A DNA stretch of 64,000 bases from JBKHDT01 sp049974825 (GTDB lineage Bacteria > Pseudomonadota > Gammaproteobacteria > Halothiobacillales > Halothiobacillaceae), in assembly GCA_049974825.1 (NCBI GenBank), contig JBNGDJ010000002.1, positions 10,019 to 74,018 of the forward strand. Direction: 5' to 3'. The notes under the pieces were generated by a model that saw only the letters and a list, made by a program, of their open reading frames with translations, did not search any database and was not told the origin of the DNA. The position numbers and the translations under genes are program-made. Of this stretch, positions 1-8,423 are shown piece by piece. The stretch's first letter is position 1. Each line of letters opens with the position of its first letter.

Positions 1-1
1 C

Positions 2-958
2 CTGATCGGAACCGAAAACGGGGTGGCCGATCTCGAATCTCGGATCGCAAGCTCCAGTTGGTCGGGTTTTGATCTCGCCGATCGAATCAGCCTGAGCGTC
101 GACGACATCGCCAGCGAGCAGGCAATGAGTCGAGCGATCGACCGACTCGTGCAATTGGCTGCGAGCAATTCGGTTCAGGAGGTCTGGATTACGGCGCCGC
201 TGCGCGACGAGGTGATGGTCCGGCGGGTCATGGATGCGCTGCTGCACTTTTCCGTCAACATCCGGTACGCCCCGGATATCTTTGCCCTGCGGCTGCTCAA
301 TCACGCCTATTCCCAAGTGCTGGGTATCACGATGATGGACCTGTCCGTGACGCCGATGACCGGGGTCAATCGTGTGGTCAAGGCGGTCGAGGATCGGGTG
401 TTGGCCTTCCTGATCCTTGTGTTGATCAGCCCGTTGATGGGCGCGATCGCGGTCATGGTCAAAGTGTCCAGCTCGGGTCCGGTCCTGTTCAAGCAGCGGC
501 GTCATGGCTGGGACGGGCGTGAAATCAAGGTGTACAAGTTTCGGAGCATGGTCGTCCATCAGGAGCCGGACGGCGTTTGCACGCCGTGCTCGCGCGATGA
601 TGAACGGGTGACCAAGGTAGGGCGCTTCCTTAGAAGGTATAGTCTTGATGAGCTCCCGCAGTTTTACAACGTGCTCCAGGGGCGGATGTCGATCGTCGGG
701 CCAAGGCCGCATTCGATCTACCATAACGAGTACTACAAGGAACAGATCGACGAGTACATGCTCCGCCATCGAGTCAAGCCCGGAATCACCGGGTGGGCTC
801 AGATCAACGGGCTGCGCGGGGAGGTCGACAGTCTCGAGAAGATGCAGCGGCGTGTCGAGTTTGACTTGTACTATATCGAGAACTGGTCGCTGTGGTTTGA
901 TCTGAAAATCATTTTTCTGACCTTGTGGCGTGGCTTCAAGGGTGAAAATGCCTATTGA
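2..958 (+). CDS. Undecaprenyl-phosphate sugar phosphotransferase (WcaJ type), 5' end outside window
   Basis: Membrane enzyme that transfers a hexose-1-phosphate to undecaprenyl phosphate, the first step of exopolysaccharide repeat-unit assembly. The frame is open to the left edge, so the N-terminal membrane region is missing; the family is about 460 residues and about 318 are visible. What remains is part of the central nucleotide-binding-like domain, one hydrophobic segment before the catalytic part (VLAFLILVLISPLMGAIAV), and the bacterial sugar transferase domain with FKQRRHGWDG, KFRSM, SLDELPQFYNVLQG, VGPRPH and the closing YIENWSLWFDLKI. The C-terminal ENAY ending is typical of the full-length family. 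Whether the sugar is glucose or galactose cannot be read from this part. Confidence 0.9.
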   Translation: MIGTENGVADLESRIASSSWSGFDLADRISLSVDDIASEQAMSRAIDRLVQLAASNSVQEVWITAPLRDEVMVRRVMDALLHFSVNIRYAPDIFALRLLNHAYSQVLGITMMDLSVTPMTGVNRVVKAVEDRVLAFLILVLISPLMGAIAVMVKVSSSGPVLFKQRRHGWDGREIKVYKFRSMVVHQEPDGVCTPCSRDDERVTKVGRFLRRYSLDELPQFYNVLQGRMSIVGPRPHSIYHNEYYKEQIDEYMLRHRVKPGITGWAQINGLRGEVDSLEKMQRRVEFDLYYIENWSLWFDLKIIFLTLWRGFKGENAY

Positions 959-1037
959 CTCAAGCCTGCTGGCTCAAGAATCAGGAGACGGACAGCGCTG
1001 GAATGCGCATCCAGATCGGTGGTCACCACGGTTTTTT

Positions 1038-1224
1038 TAGGGAATCTCTGCATGAATGCAGAGATTCCCGTGCAGGGCACGGATGCCCTGCCGCACAATG
1101 GCGCAAGCCATTGAATTGCGGAGCCCGGGCCGAGCATGTATCGGCCCGGGCGTGTCTGAACGCGGGCTCCGCCAGCTGGCGTTAGCCCACGAAGCCATGG
1201 ATGGCTTCGTGCAGAGTTTCCTTA
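1038..1224 (+). repeat. Multi-hairpin MITE-like element, full copy 1
   Basis: Chain of hairpins bounded by TA dinucleotides and imperfect terminal inverted repeats: left end GGGAATCTCTGCA, right end TGCAGAGTTTCC. Stems in order: H1 1040-1069 (13 bp, loop TGAA); H2 1073-1090 (CAGGGCA/TGCCCTG); H3 1096-1113 (CAATGGC/GCCATTG) inside CCGCA/TGCGG; H4 1123-1151 (GCCCGGGCCGA/TCGGCCCGGGC); a GCCAGCTGGC palindrome at 1171-1180; H6 1188-1211 (CACGAAGCCAT/ATGGCTTCGTG). The right end lies 14 bases before the TTG start of the next gene. The same module order recurs at 25908-26065. I do not recognise a named family. Confidence 0.88.
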
Positions 1225-1238
1225 GACAGGAGTGTGAA

Positions 1239-3107
1239 TTGAAATTCTTGTTGAAGTTCTGTGTTGCAGCCGCTGTGTTTGTCCAGCTTGCTGGCCCGAC
1301 CTACGCCGCCCCCGGCAGTCTCGACGAGACCTACGGCGAAATGGGCCTGGTCACCTTTGACGAAACCGGGGCGGCCATCACCGACATGGGGTTCAACACC
1401 CAGGACCAGTCGATCTGGGTCGGGATGCTGCGCAACGGTGGCTTGACCGAGCTTGCCGTCTGGCGGCGCAACCTGGATGGATCGCTGGATGCCGGGTTCG
1501 GCAATCTGGGCGTGGCCACCTTTGAATTCGGCGCCGAGATTGAGCGTGCCAATGCCGTCGCGGTGCAGCCTGATGGCAAGGTGGTCGTGGTCGGCAGCAG
1601 CGGGGATGAGACCCTGGGCCGGCTGACCGTTCTGCGGCTGGATTCGGCCGGTCAGCTGGACAATGGCTTTGGTGCCGGTGGCCGGACGGTGATCGAGCTG
1701 GGCACCGGGGGGCTCGAGGTGCCGGTGGCGGTGGCTATCCAGCCCGACGGGCGGATTCTCGTCGGGGGCAGCGTGCGCACCCAGGAGGGAAGCGACTTTT
1801 TCGTGATCCGGCTTGAGGACGACGGAAGCCGGGACATGACTTTCGGCGTCGAGGGCATCGCCGTGGCCGGGTTCGCCGATCCCGGGGGAACGGCCAGCCG
1901 CATGGTGGTGGCGCCGGACGGCAAGATCACCCTCGTGGGCACGCTGGGCGAGTCGGAGACGCCCAGCCTGGGTCTGGCGCGGTTCACGGCCGGTGGAATA
2001 CTGGATGCCGAGTTCGCTGATGGGGGCACGCTGGAAACCAGCCTCGAGGGCGAGTCTGCGACGGGCACGGCGATTGATCTTCAGCCGGACGGCAAGACGC
2101 TGGTGGCCGGCAGCATCGGCTCCGGCCAGAACCTGCGCCCCGTGGTGCTGCGCCTGCGCAGCAATGGCGAGCTGGATGTCCAGTTCGGCGTTGGCGGGAT
2201 CGTCGAGGTGGATACCGGCCTGGCTGGTGCCGATGCCTACCGCGAGTTTGTGACCGACCTGCGGCGGCGCCCGGATGGACGACTGGTTCTGGCGATCGTC
2301 TCCGAGGCGCTGACGGAAGTGCCGGGCGAGGAGGAGGAAGATCCCTCCACCTGGGTCGTATCCTCGCGGACTTCTCACCTGGGCATGCTCAACGACATTG
2401 GCACCCGCTACACGCGCTTTGGCGACAACGGCCTGGTGCCGGTGAACCTGGGGGCCGGCCAGACGGTGGTGGACAATATCGACTTGCAGATCAATGGCGC
2501 CATCCTGGTCGCGGGCAATCGAGCGGGCTGGCCGCTGGTTGACGGTGGAGGCCTGCAGATGGGCGCGCCGGCTTCGGCGGTGGGTGCCGGTGCCCGCTTT
2601 GTCGGCGAGTCGTTCCTGACCCTGCCGTCGCGCCTGCCGTCGGAGACGCTGACGGATGTCAAGCCCGAAACCGAGCAGACCTCCGAGCCGCTGGTGGTTG
2701 ATGCGCTGGATGTGAACGTGCACGTGCCGGCGCGGGTGGAAGACGGGCAGCTGTCCGTGGACGGTGGCGAAACCTTCCTCTCGCACTGGGCCTGGGTGCG
2801 CAATGGCGACCGGATGATCATGCGCCATACAAGCAGCGCCGATTACGAAGGCGAACAGATCAGCACGCTTGAGGCCGGCGGCCTGGTCAGTGCCCGCAAC
2901 CCGGCACTGTGGCGGGGCCGGCAGGTCGAGTCGACCTTCACCACCGTGGTCGAGGTCGAGCCGGAGCCGGAACCGGAACCTGAGCCGGAACCGGAGCCCG
3001 AACCCGAGCCTGACCCGGAACCGGACACCTTCGGCGGGGCTTGGCACCCGCTGGGCTTGCTGGCGCTGCTGTGGCCGTTTGCACTGCGCCGGCGCCGTCA
3101 TGACTGA
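1239..3107 (+). CDS. Secreted delta-60 repeat protein with GlyGly-CTERM-like tail
   Basis: Exported protein of 622 residues with unknown substrate. I chose TTG at 1239 because AGGAG (1228-1232) sits six bases upstream and a signal peptide follows directly (MKFLLKFCVAAAVFVQ, cleavage near TYA-AP); longer readings would translate the repeat element. Residues about 25-440 carry at least six or seven delta-60/DUF5122 beta-propeller-like repeats of the form LDxxFGxxG followed by a QPDGKVVVVG-like strand. Residues about 571-598 are a Glu-Pro repeat. The end is a GlyGly-CTERM-like signal: FGGAW, a hydrophobic stretch, then RRRR. Such tails are handled by rhombosortase, which is not in this window. 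Probably surface-anchored or secreted by type II; function unknown. Confidence 0.85.
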   Translation: MKFLLKFCVAAAVFVQLAGPTYAAPGSLDETYGEMGLVTFDETGAAITDMGFNTQDQSIWVGMLRNGGLTELAVWRRNLDGSLDAGFGNLGVATFEFGAEIERANAVAVQPDGKVVVVGSSGDETLGRLTVLRLDSAGQLDNGFGAGGRTVIELGTGGLEVPVAVAIQPDGRILVGGSVRTQEGSDFFVIRLEDDGSRDMTFGVEGIAVAGFADPGGTASRMVVAPDGKITLVGTLGESETPSLGLARFTAGGILDAEFADGGTLETSLEGESATGTAIDLQPDGKTLVAGSIGSGQNLRPVVLRLRSNGELDVQFGVGGIVEVDTGLAGADAYREFVTDLRRRPDGRLVLAIVSEALTEVPGEEEEDPSTWVVSSRTSHLGMLNDIGTRYTRFGDNGLVPVNLGAGQTVVDNIDLQINGAILVAGNRAGWPLVDGGGLQMGAPASAVGAGARFVGESFLTLPSRLPSETLTDVKPETEQTSEPLVVDALDVNVHVPARVEDGQLSVDGGETFLSHWAWVRNGDRMIMRHTSSADYEGEQISTLEAGGLVSARNPALWRGRQVESTFTTVVEVEPEPEPEPEPEPEPEPEPDPEPDTFGGAWHPLGLLALLWPFALRRRRHD

Positions 3108-3158
3108 CGGCCGGCAGTTCCCATAATCGCCGGAAAGCACTATCATGACCGGCTTGGA

Positions 3159-3183
3159 AAAAGGGGCGTGTCGCGCCCCTTTT
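3159..3183 (+). terminator. Rho-independent terminator after the delta-60 gene
   Basis: Stem AAAAGGGGCG / CGCCCCTTTT (10 bp) with loop TGTCG, followed by TTTGTTG-type sequence. It separates the secreted protein gene from argD. Confidence 0.8.
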
Positions 3184-3232
3184 GTTGTTGGCCGTTGCCG
3201 GCCGGTTTGCGCGATTGCCTGAGGACACTGCC

Positions 3233-4417
3233 ATGCCGGGTCACCTGATGCCCACCTACAAGCGCCTGCCCGTGACGTTTGTCCGGGGTGAAGGTGCCGT
3301 GCTGCACGATGAGGCGGGCACGGCCTACCTGGATGCGCTCAGCGGCATTGCGGTCACCAATCTCGGCCATGCCCAGCCGGATGTGGTGGCAGCCACCTGC
3401 GAGCAGGCCGGGCTCCTGGTGCATACATCGAACTACTACGGGATTGCCTGGCAGGAGCGGCTGGCCGACCGGCTTGCGCAAGTGTCCGGGATGGAGAAGG
3501 CGTTTTTCTGCAACTCCGGCGCGGAGGCCAACGAGGCGGCCATCAAGCTGGCCCGGCTGCATGGCCGGCGCAAGGCGGTGGCGCGGCCGGTCATTCTGGT
3601 GATGGAGAACAGCTTTCATGGCCGGACCATGGCCACGCTGTCTGCCACCGGCAATCGCAAGATCCAGGAAGGATTCGAGCCGCTGCTTGACGGCTTCGTC
3701 CGGGTGCCCTTCGGGGATTTGGACGCGGTCGAGCAGGCCGGCGCGACGCGTGAGGACATTGTCGCGGTTCTGGTTGAACCCGTGCAGGGCGAGGGCGGTG
3801 TCCGGCCGGCACCGGCTGGTTACTTGGCCGGGCTGCGCGCGCTGTGCGACCGGCATGACTGGCTGCTGATGGTGGACGAGGTGCAGGCCGGTGTCGGGCG
3901 TACCGGCCACTGGTTCGGTTTTCAGCACGAGTCCGTGCTGCCCGATGTGGTTACGCTGGCCAAGGGTCTGGGCAATGGTCTGCCGATCGGGGCCGCCCTG
4001 GCAGCTGGTCGTGCGGCCGATCTGTTTGGTCCGGGGCATCACGGTTCGACCTTCGGGGGCAACCCGCTGGCCTGCCGGGTCGCGCATACGGTGATCGAGG
4101 TGATCGAGCGCGATGGCCTGCTGGCACGGGCCGCGGCGCTGGGTGAGCGGATTCGCGACGGGCTGGCCACCGCGCTGGCCGACTGCCCTGCCGTGCAGGA
4201 GGTGCGTGGCCGTGGGCTGATGATCGGCGTCGCGCTGGACCGGCCCTGTCCGGAACTGATTGGCCGGGCGCTGGAGGAAGAGCGCCTGCTGATCAATGTC
4301 ACCGCCGGATCGGTGGTGCGGCTGCTGCCGCCGCTGATTCTTTCCGACGAGCAGGCCGACCGGATCGTGGATGCCGTCGCCCGGCTCGTCAAACGGCACA
4401 TTGCCGAAACGGATTGA
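3233..4417 (+). CDS. argD: Acetylornithine aminotransferase
   Basis: PLP enzyme of arginine synthesis converting N-acetylglutamate semialdehyde to N-acetylornithine; cytoplasmic. 394 residues, the usual family length. Seen: class-III aminotransferase signature NSGAEANEAAIKLAR, SFHGRTMATLSATG, the cofactor aspartate in VDEVQAGVGRTG, and the lysine in TLAKGLGNGLPIGA. ATG 3233 is preceded by GAGGA at 3221-3225. argF follows after 45 bases and argA after that, supporting ArgD over a succinylornithine or GABA transaminase, although ArgD can also act in lysine synthesis. Confidence 0.95.
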   Translation: MPGHLMPTYKRLPVTFVRGEGAVLHDEAGTAYLDALSGIAVTNLGHAQPDVVAATCEQAGLLVHTSNYYGIAWQERLADRLAQVSGMEKAFFCNSGAEANEAAIKLARLHGRRKAVARPVILVMENSFHGRTMATLSATGNRKIQEGFEPLLDGFVRVPFGDLDAVEQAGATREDIVAVLVEPVQGEGGVRPAPAGYLAGLRALCDRHDWLLMVDEVQAGVGRTGHWFGFQHESVLPDVVTLAKGLGNGLPIGAALAAGRAADLFGPGHHGSTFGGNPLACRVAHTVIEVIERDGLLARAAALGERIRDGLATALADCPAVQEVRGRGLMIGVALDRPCPELIGRALEEERLLINVTAGSVVRLLPPLILSDEQADRIVDAVARLVKRHIAETD

Positions 4418-4462
4418 TTCCCGTGCCCGCCCGTCAGGCGGCCCCGGGTTTTTGGAGATTCT

Positions 4463-5380
4463 ATGTCGACACGTCATTTTCTTAGCCTGCTGGACCTGAC
4501 GCCGGCAGAGCACGAGCGGATTCTCGAACGGGCCGGGCAACTGGCTCGCCTGCGCGCCGAGGGGGCGCAGGTGGACACGCTGCGCGGCCGGGTGCTGGCC
4601 ATGATTTTCGAGAAGGCTTCCACCCGGACTCGCCTGTCTTTCGAGGCCGGCATGGCCCAGCTCGGTGGCAGCGCGATCTTTCTGTCGCCCCGCGACACCC
4701 AGCTCGGGCGCGGAGAACCCGTGGAGGATTCGGCCCGCGTAATGTCCCGCATGGTGGACGCGGTCATGATCCGCACCAAGGCGCATGCCATGATCGAATC
4801 CTTCGCGGCCCACTCCCGCGTGCCGGTCATCAACGCCCTGACCGACTTCAACCACCCCTGCCAACTGCTGGCCGACGTGTTCACCTATCGCCAGCACCGC
4901 GGGGACATCCGCGGGCGGACCGTCGCCTGGATCGGCGATGGCTTCAACATGTGCAACACCTACATCAACGCCACGCGGGTCTATGATTTCAACCTGCGCA
5001 TTGCCTGCCCGCCGGGCTACGACCCGGACCCGGCCCTGGTCGAGGCGGCGGGCGAGCGGGTCCGGCTGGTGGGCAGCGCCGCCGAGGCCGCCGGGGGCGC
5101 GGATCTCGTGGTTACGGACGTCTGGGCCAGCATGGGGCAGGAGGAAGAGCAGCAGCGTCGCCGGCGTGACTTTGCCGACTACCGGGTCGACGAAGCCATC
5201 ATGGCGGGGGCGGCCGCCGATGCCCTGTTCATGCACTGCCTGCCCGCCCACCGGGGTGAGGAAGTCACCGCCGAGGTGATCGACGGGCCGCGCAGCGTGG
5301 TCTGGGACGAGGCGGAGGCGCGTCTGCATACCCAGAAGGCACTGCTCGAATTCCTGATTCTCGGCGGTATCCCCGACTGA
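4463..5380 (+). CDS. argF: Ornithine carbamoyltransferase
   Basis: Forms citrulline from ornithine and carbamoyl phosphate. 305 residues. Carbamoyl-phosphate site [24 protein letters not shown], and the ornithine-site loop [13 protein letters not shown] are all present. The related N-acetylornithine carbamoyltransferase of xanthomonads has a different loop after HCLP, so OTCase is preferred. GGAG at 4454-4457 precedes the ATG. Middle gene of argD-argF-argA; only 7 bases to argA. Confidence 0.94.
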   Translation: MSTRHFLSLLDLTPAEHERILERAGQLARLRAEGAQVDTLRGRVLAMIFEKASTRTRLSFEAGMAQLGGSAIFLSPRDTQLGRGEPVEDSARVMSRMVDAVMIRTKAHAMIESFAAHSRVPVINALTDFNHPCQLLADVFTYRQHRGDIRGRTVAWIGDGFNMCNTYINATRVYDFNLRIACPPGYDPDPALVEAAGERVRLVGSAAEAAGGADLVVTDVWASMGQEEEQQRRRRDFADYRVDEAIMAGAAADALFMHCLPAHRGEEVTAEVIDGPRSVVWDEAEARLHTQKALLEFLILGGIPD

Positions 5381-5387
5381 CCGGCTC

Positions 5388-6725
5388 ATGGACGAGAAGG
5401 CGCAGCGGTCGCATGGCATGATGCCCGAGTCCCTGCAGCGGGTGCGTGGTCTGCGTGATGCCGTTCCCTACATTCGTGCGCATCAGGGCCATGTTTTCGT
5501 GGTGGCCGTCGGCGGTGAGGCACTGGCGGACGAGTCGGCCTTCACCGTACTCGTGCAGGATTTGCTGCTGCTGACCCATCTTGGCATTCGCCTGGTGCTG
5601 GTGCCCGGCGCCCGACCCCAGATTGACCACCGCCTTGCCCGCGACGGGATCCGCTCGCGCTTTCATCAGGGGCGCCGTGTGACCGATGCCGAAACGCTCG
5701 ATGGGGTCTGCGAAGCCGTCGGCGCCCTGCAGTTCGAGCTGATCTCCTGGCTGTCGACGCGGCTGGGTCCGGGCTCCGCCTCCGGGCTGGCCCAGCGGGT
5801 GGTCAGCGGCAACTTCGTCACCGCCCGGCCGATGGGCGTTATCGACGGGGTGGATCTCGGCTATACCGGGCAGGTGCGCCGGGTGGACGTGGCGGGTGTT
5901 CGGGCCGCTCTGCATGACGGGTCAGTCGTGGTGCAGGGCAATCTCGGTTATTCGCCGACCGGCGAGCTTTTCAATCTGCGCGCCGAGGATATCGCCGTGG
6001 CGATGGCGGTGGCGCTGGGGGCGGACAAGCTGGTTTTCCTGACCGATCCGCTTGAAGGTTTGCCGGAGGTGCTCTCCCTGGCCGAGGCGGTGGACCTGAG
6101 CACGAGCGACGCGGTGAGCGAGGAATTTCGCCTGCACCTGGAAAGCGCGGTCGAGGCCTGCCGGCGCGGGGTGGACCGCGTGCATCTGGTCGACCGGGAA
6201 ATCGACGGTGCCCTGCTGGCCGAGCTGTTCACGCGGGATGGTTGCGGCACGCTGATTACCGCCGAGGCCTATGAGCGCATCCGGACGGCCACCCTGGATG
6301 ACATTGGCGGCATCGTGGCGCTGATCGAGCCGCTGGAGCAGGCGCAGGTCCTGGTGCGCCGCTCAAGAGAGCAGCTTGAGCTGGAGATCGGCCGGTTCAC
6401 GGTGATCGAGCGGGACGGCGACGTGATCGGCTGCGCGGCATTGTATCCCTATCCCGAGGCGCGCACCGGCGAGCTGGCCTGCTTGGTCGTCCATCCCGAT
6501 TACCGCGGCGAGGGGCGAGCCGCCCGGCTCTTGGCGCACATGGAAACGGCCGCGAGGCGGCAGGGGCTGGATTCGGTATTCGTGCTGAGTACCCAGACCA
6601 CCCACTGGTTCAAGGAGCGCGGTTTCGTGGAAGGTGCCGTGGAGCAGCTGCCCGTCGCGCGTCAGGCGCTGTACAACTTTCGCCGCAACTCCAAGATTTT
6701 CCGCAAGCGCCTTGAGCATGGCTGA
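5388..6725 (+). CDS. argA: Amino-acid N-acetyltransferase (N-acetylglutamate synthase)
   Basis: Acetylates glutamate with acetyl-CoA, the first step of arginine synthesis. 445 residues, as in the classic ArgA family: N-terminal amino-acid-kinase-like domain (about 25-285; VVAVGGEAL, LVPGARPQID, VVSGNF, SPTGELFNL) that is probably regulatory and binds arginine, then a GNAT domain (about 295-440; VRRSREQLELEIGRFTVIER, LVVHPDYRGEGRAARLL, HWFKERGF). Not the xanthomonad ArgB/A fusion, because the N-terminal half resembles ArgA throughout. argJ at 14.4 kb could make the same product by recycling. Confidence 0.93.
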   Translation: MDEKAQRSHGMMPESLQRVRGLRDAVPYIRAHQGHVFVVAVGGEALADESAFTVLVQDLLLLTHLGIRLVLVPGARPQIDHRLARDGIRSRFHQGRRVTDAETLDGVCEAVGALQFELISWLSTRLGPGSASGLAQRVVSGNFVTARPMGVIDGVDLGYTGQVRRVDVAGVRAALHDGSVVVQGNLGYSPTGELFNLRAEDIAVAMAVALGADKLVFLTDPLEGLPEVLSLAEAVDLSTSDAVSEEFRLHLESAVEACRRGVDRVHLVDREIDGALLAELFTRDGCGTLITAEAYERIRTATLDDIGGIVALIEPLEQAQVLVRRSREQLELEIGRFTVIERDGDVIGCAALYPYPEARTGELACLVVHPDYRGEGRAARLLAHMETAARRQGLDSVFVLSTQTTHWFKERGFVEGAVEQLPVARQALYNFRRNSKIFRKRLEHG

Positions 6726-7461
6726 GGCTGCCGCCGGTATCGTGGCGGCGCCCGGCTTCGAGGAACAGGCCGCGCAACTGACCAGCCGGTTTGCCCTGGA
6801 CGCCCTGCAGGACTCGAACTTTCAGCTGTACTTCGATGCACGGGGCTTGAGCCTTGTGATCGACCCCTCCGTCGCCGGGGAGTATGGTCGCCAGCCGCTG
6901 CGGGTGGACTTCGTGTCCGATCCGCGATTCCGTCAGCCGCTCCGCGTGGCCGATCCCCTGGCGCGGGCGGTCGGGCTGGGCAAGGGGCAGCGGCCGCCGG
7001 TCGGCGATCTGAGCGCGGGGCTTGGGCGGGATGCCTGGGCGCTCGCCTCGGCCGGCTGCCCGGTGCACGCCTTCGAGCGTCATCCAGTGATTGCCGCACT
7101 GCTGGATGACGGTCTTGCCCGGGCCCGTGCTGTGGCCGCAACCTGCGCCACGGCCGACCGAATTGTGCTGGTGCACGGGGAGAGTGCGGACCTGCTGATT
7201 GATCCGCCGCCGGTGCTGCTTTTTGATCCGATGTTTCCCGAGCGGCAGAAATCAGCCCAGGTGAAGAAGCCGATGCGCGTGTTTCGCCGTCTGGTGGGCG
7301 AAGATCCCGATGCCGCCGCGGTCTTGATGCAGGCGCTGCAAAGCGGCTGCCGGCGTGTCGTCGTCAAGCGCCCCCGTCATGCGCCCGCGCTGGGGGACAT
7401 CAAGCCAACACACGCGATCGAAGCCAGCCGCTTGCGTTTTGATGTTTATCTTTGTGCCTGA
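6718..7461 (+). CDS. rsmJ: 16S rRNA (guanine1516-N2)-methyltransferase
   Basis: SAM-dependent methyltransferase acting on 16S rRNA of the small subunit. 247 residues. Motifs: SAM-binding DLSAGLGRDAWALASAGC, then FERHPVIAALLDDGLARA, catalytic-region FDPMFPERQKSAQVKKPMRVF and the C-terminal VVVKRPRHAP...RFDVY. ATG 6718 overlaps the end of argA by 8 bases, implying translational coupling although the functions are unrelated. A longer upstream frame exists but would lie inside argA. Confidence 0.92.
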   Translation: MAEAAAGIVAAPGFEEQAAQLTSRFALDALQDSNFQLYFDARGLSLVIDPSVAGEYGRQPLRVDFVSDPRFRQPLRVADPLARAVGLGKGQRPPVGDLSAGLGRDAWALASAGCPVHAFERHPVIAALLDDGLARARAVAATCATADRIVLVHGESADLLIDPPPVLLFDPMFPERQKSAQVKKPMRVFRRLVGEDPDAAAVLMQALQSGCRRVVVKRPRHAPALGDIKPTHAIEASRLRFDVYLCA

Positions 7462-7502
7462 CCTGCGCCGGCCCGCCTCCGCGCCCGGCCATCCCAGCCC
7501 TG

Positions 7503-7538
7503 CAGGGAAACCGGGAACCCTCCTGCAGAGATTCCCTG
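7503..7538. repeat. Small hairpin remnant of the multi-hairpin family
   Basis: CAGGGAA at 7503-7509 pairs with TTCCCTG at 7531-7537, and TGCAGAGATTCCCTGG (7523-7538) matches the right end of the element family. It lies between rsmJ and the convergent zur gene. Internal modules are absent. Confidence 0.55.
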
Positions 7539-7539
7539 G

Positions 7540-8040
7540 TCAAGCGTTTGGACGCGCCGCGTCGACTGATTCATTCGCGGCCCTCTCGGCGCACTGGCGG
7601 CAGAGACCATGCACCTCAATCGTGGACTGGGTGACGGCAAAGCCGGCTTGATCCGCGGCATCGGCCATGGCCGTGTCGAGCGCCGCACTGGAAAGCTCCT
7701 CGACATGCCCACAGCCATCGCAGATCAGCAACTGCGGGTCGTGCAGTTCTGCGGGGTGGTCACAGCCGACATAGGCATTCAGCGACTCGATGCGGTGGAT
7801 CAGTCCCTGGTCGCGCAAAAAGTCCAGTGTGCGATAGATGGTGGGCGGCTTGAGCGTATGATCCTCGCTGGAGAGCTCATGAATCAGGCTGTAGGCCTTG
7901 ACCGCTTCATGGCTTTGCCAGATGGCCGCCAGCACTCGCCGGCGCAGCGGGGTGAGACGGGCGCCGCTGCGCGCGCAGACGGCCTCGGCATGCGCCATGG
8001 CCTCGTCGATGCATTGTTGGTGATGTTTGCAGCTGCTCAT
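7540..8040 (-). CDS. zur: Zinc uptake regulator, Fur family
   Basis: Zinc-sensing repressor of zinc-uptake genes. 166 residues from the ATG at 8040; a TTG six codons upstream is possible. The winged-helix domain contains RLTPLRRRVLAAIW and KPPTIYRTLDFLRDQGLIHRIES, followed by two Cys-x-x-Cys pairs (CDGCG and CRQC) for structural zinc and the HGLC motif. Close resemblance to enterobacterial Zur (AY-L, IEAHGLC-like segment) separates it from Fur. Likely target: the znu cluster at 42-45.6 kb, which has a palindromic site upstream. Confidence 0.9.
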   Translation of the reverse strand: MSSCKHHQQCIDEAMAHAEAVCARSGARLTPLRRRVLAAIWQSHEAVKAYSLIHELSSEDHTLKPPTIYRTLDFLRDQGLIHRIESLNAYVGCDHPAELHDPQLLICDGCGHVEELSSAALDTAMADAADQAGFAVTQSTIEVHGLCRQCAERAANESVDAARPNA

Positions 8041-8085
8041 TTTGTCATTATGCCCCAAGGCAGTGCCTGCCGTTTATCCGGATTC

Positions 8086-8122
8086 CTCGGGAAACGCTGC
8101 ATTCCTGCAGAGGGTCCCTGAG
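8086..8122. repeat. Minimal hairpin copy (terminal repeats only)
   Basis: CTCGGGAAACGCTGCA, a TTCC loop, then TGCAGAGGGTCCCTGAG: the two ends of the element family placed back to back without the internal stems. It lies 46 bases upstream of the zur start. Confidence 0.6.
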
Positions 8123-8423
8123 ATAACCACCTGCCGGGTCGGGATAAAAACCCTTCATGAAACTGAGGCGACATGTGCCTGCCTTATTGCATAAACCCCG
8201 GCTTGATGCGGGTTTTGCGCGGCGGGCGGTCGTGATTCATCAGGCTTGCACTAATCGCTCACCTGTCCGAAACTTGCCATGACCGCAGGCGCCGGGCAAT
8301 CGCCCGACGAGCACGGCTGGCATGGGGGTGAATCCCCGCCTGGCCGCCGTTCGTGAAGCGTTTTTGCATACGGGGCGACCGCCGTCGTCCACGTCCAGAT
8401 GTCAGGGGGAGTGACCAGATATC
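8123..8423. other. Intergenic region upstream of the MBL-fold gene
   Basis: No convincing gene. It holds a weak hairpin AAACCC/GGGTTT near 8194-8214 and a short GGGG-TGAAT-CCCC stem near 8325. A purine-rich AGGGGGAG about 13 bases before the ATG at 8424 is a distant ribosome binding site. I see no clear promoter or riboswitch. Confidence 0.5.

Noticed and set aside
952..1137. Similar short peptides encoded on the minus strand of element copies 1 and 2
   Set aside because: The similarity comes from the shared repeat. Base changes between copies follow hairpin pairing rather than silent codon positions, so a coding role is not supported.
4463..5380. N-acetylornithine carbamoyltransferase of the xanthomonad type
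   Set aside because: The [10 protein letters not shown] loop and overall pattern match ordinary ornithine carbamoyltransferase.
8300..8423. Possible cobalamin riboswitch upstream of the MBL-fold gene
   Set aside because: A GGGGGTGAATCCCC-type stem looks superficially similar, but the B12 box and the rest of the conserved core are missing.
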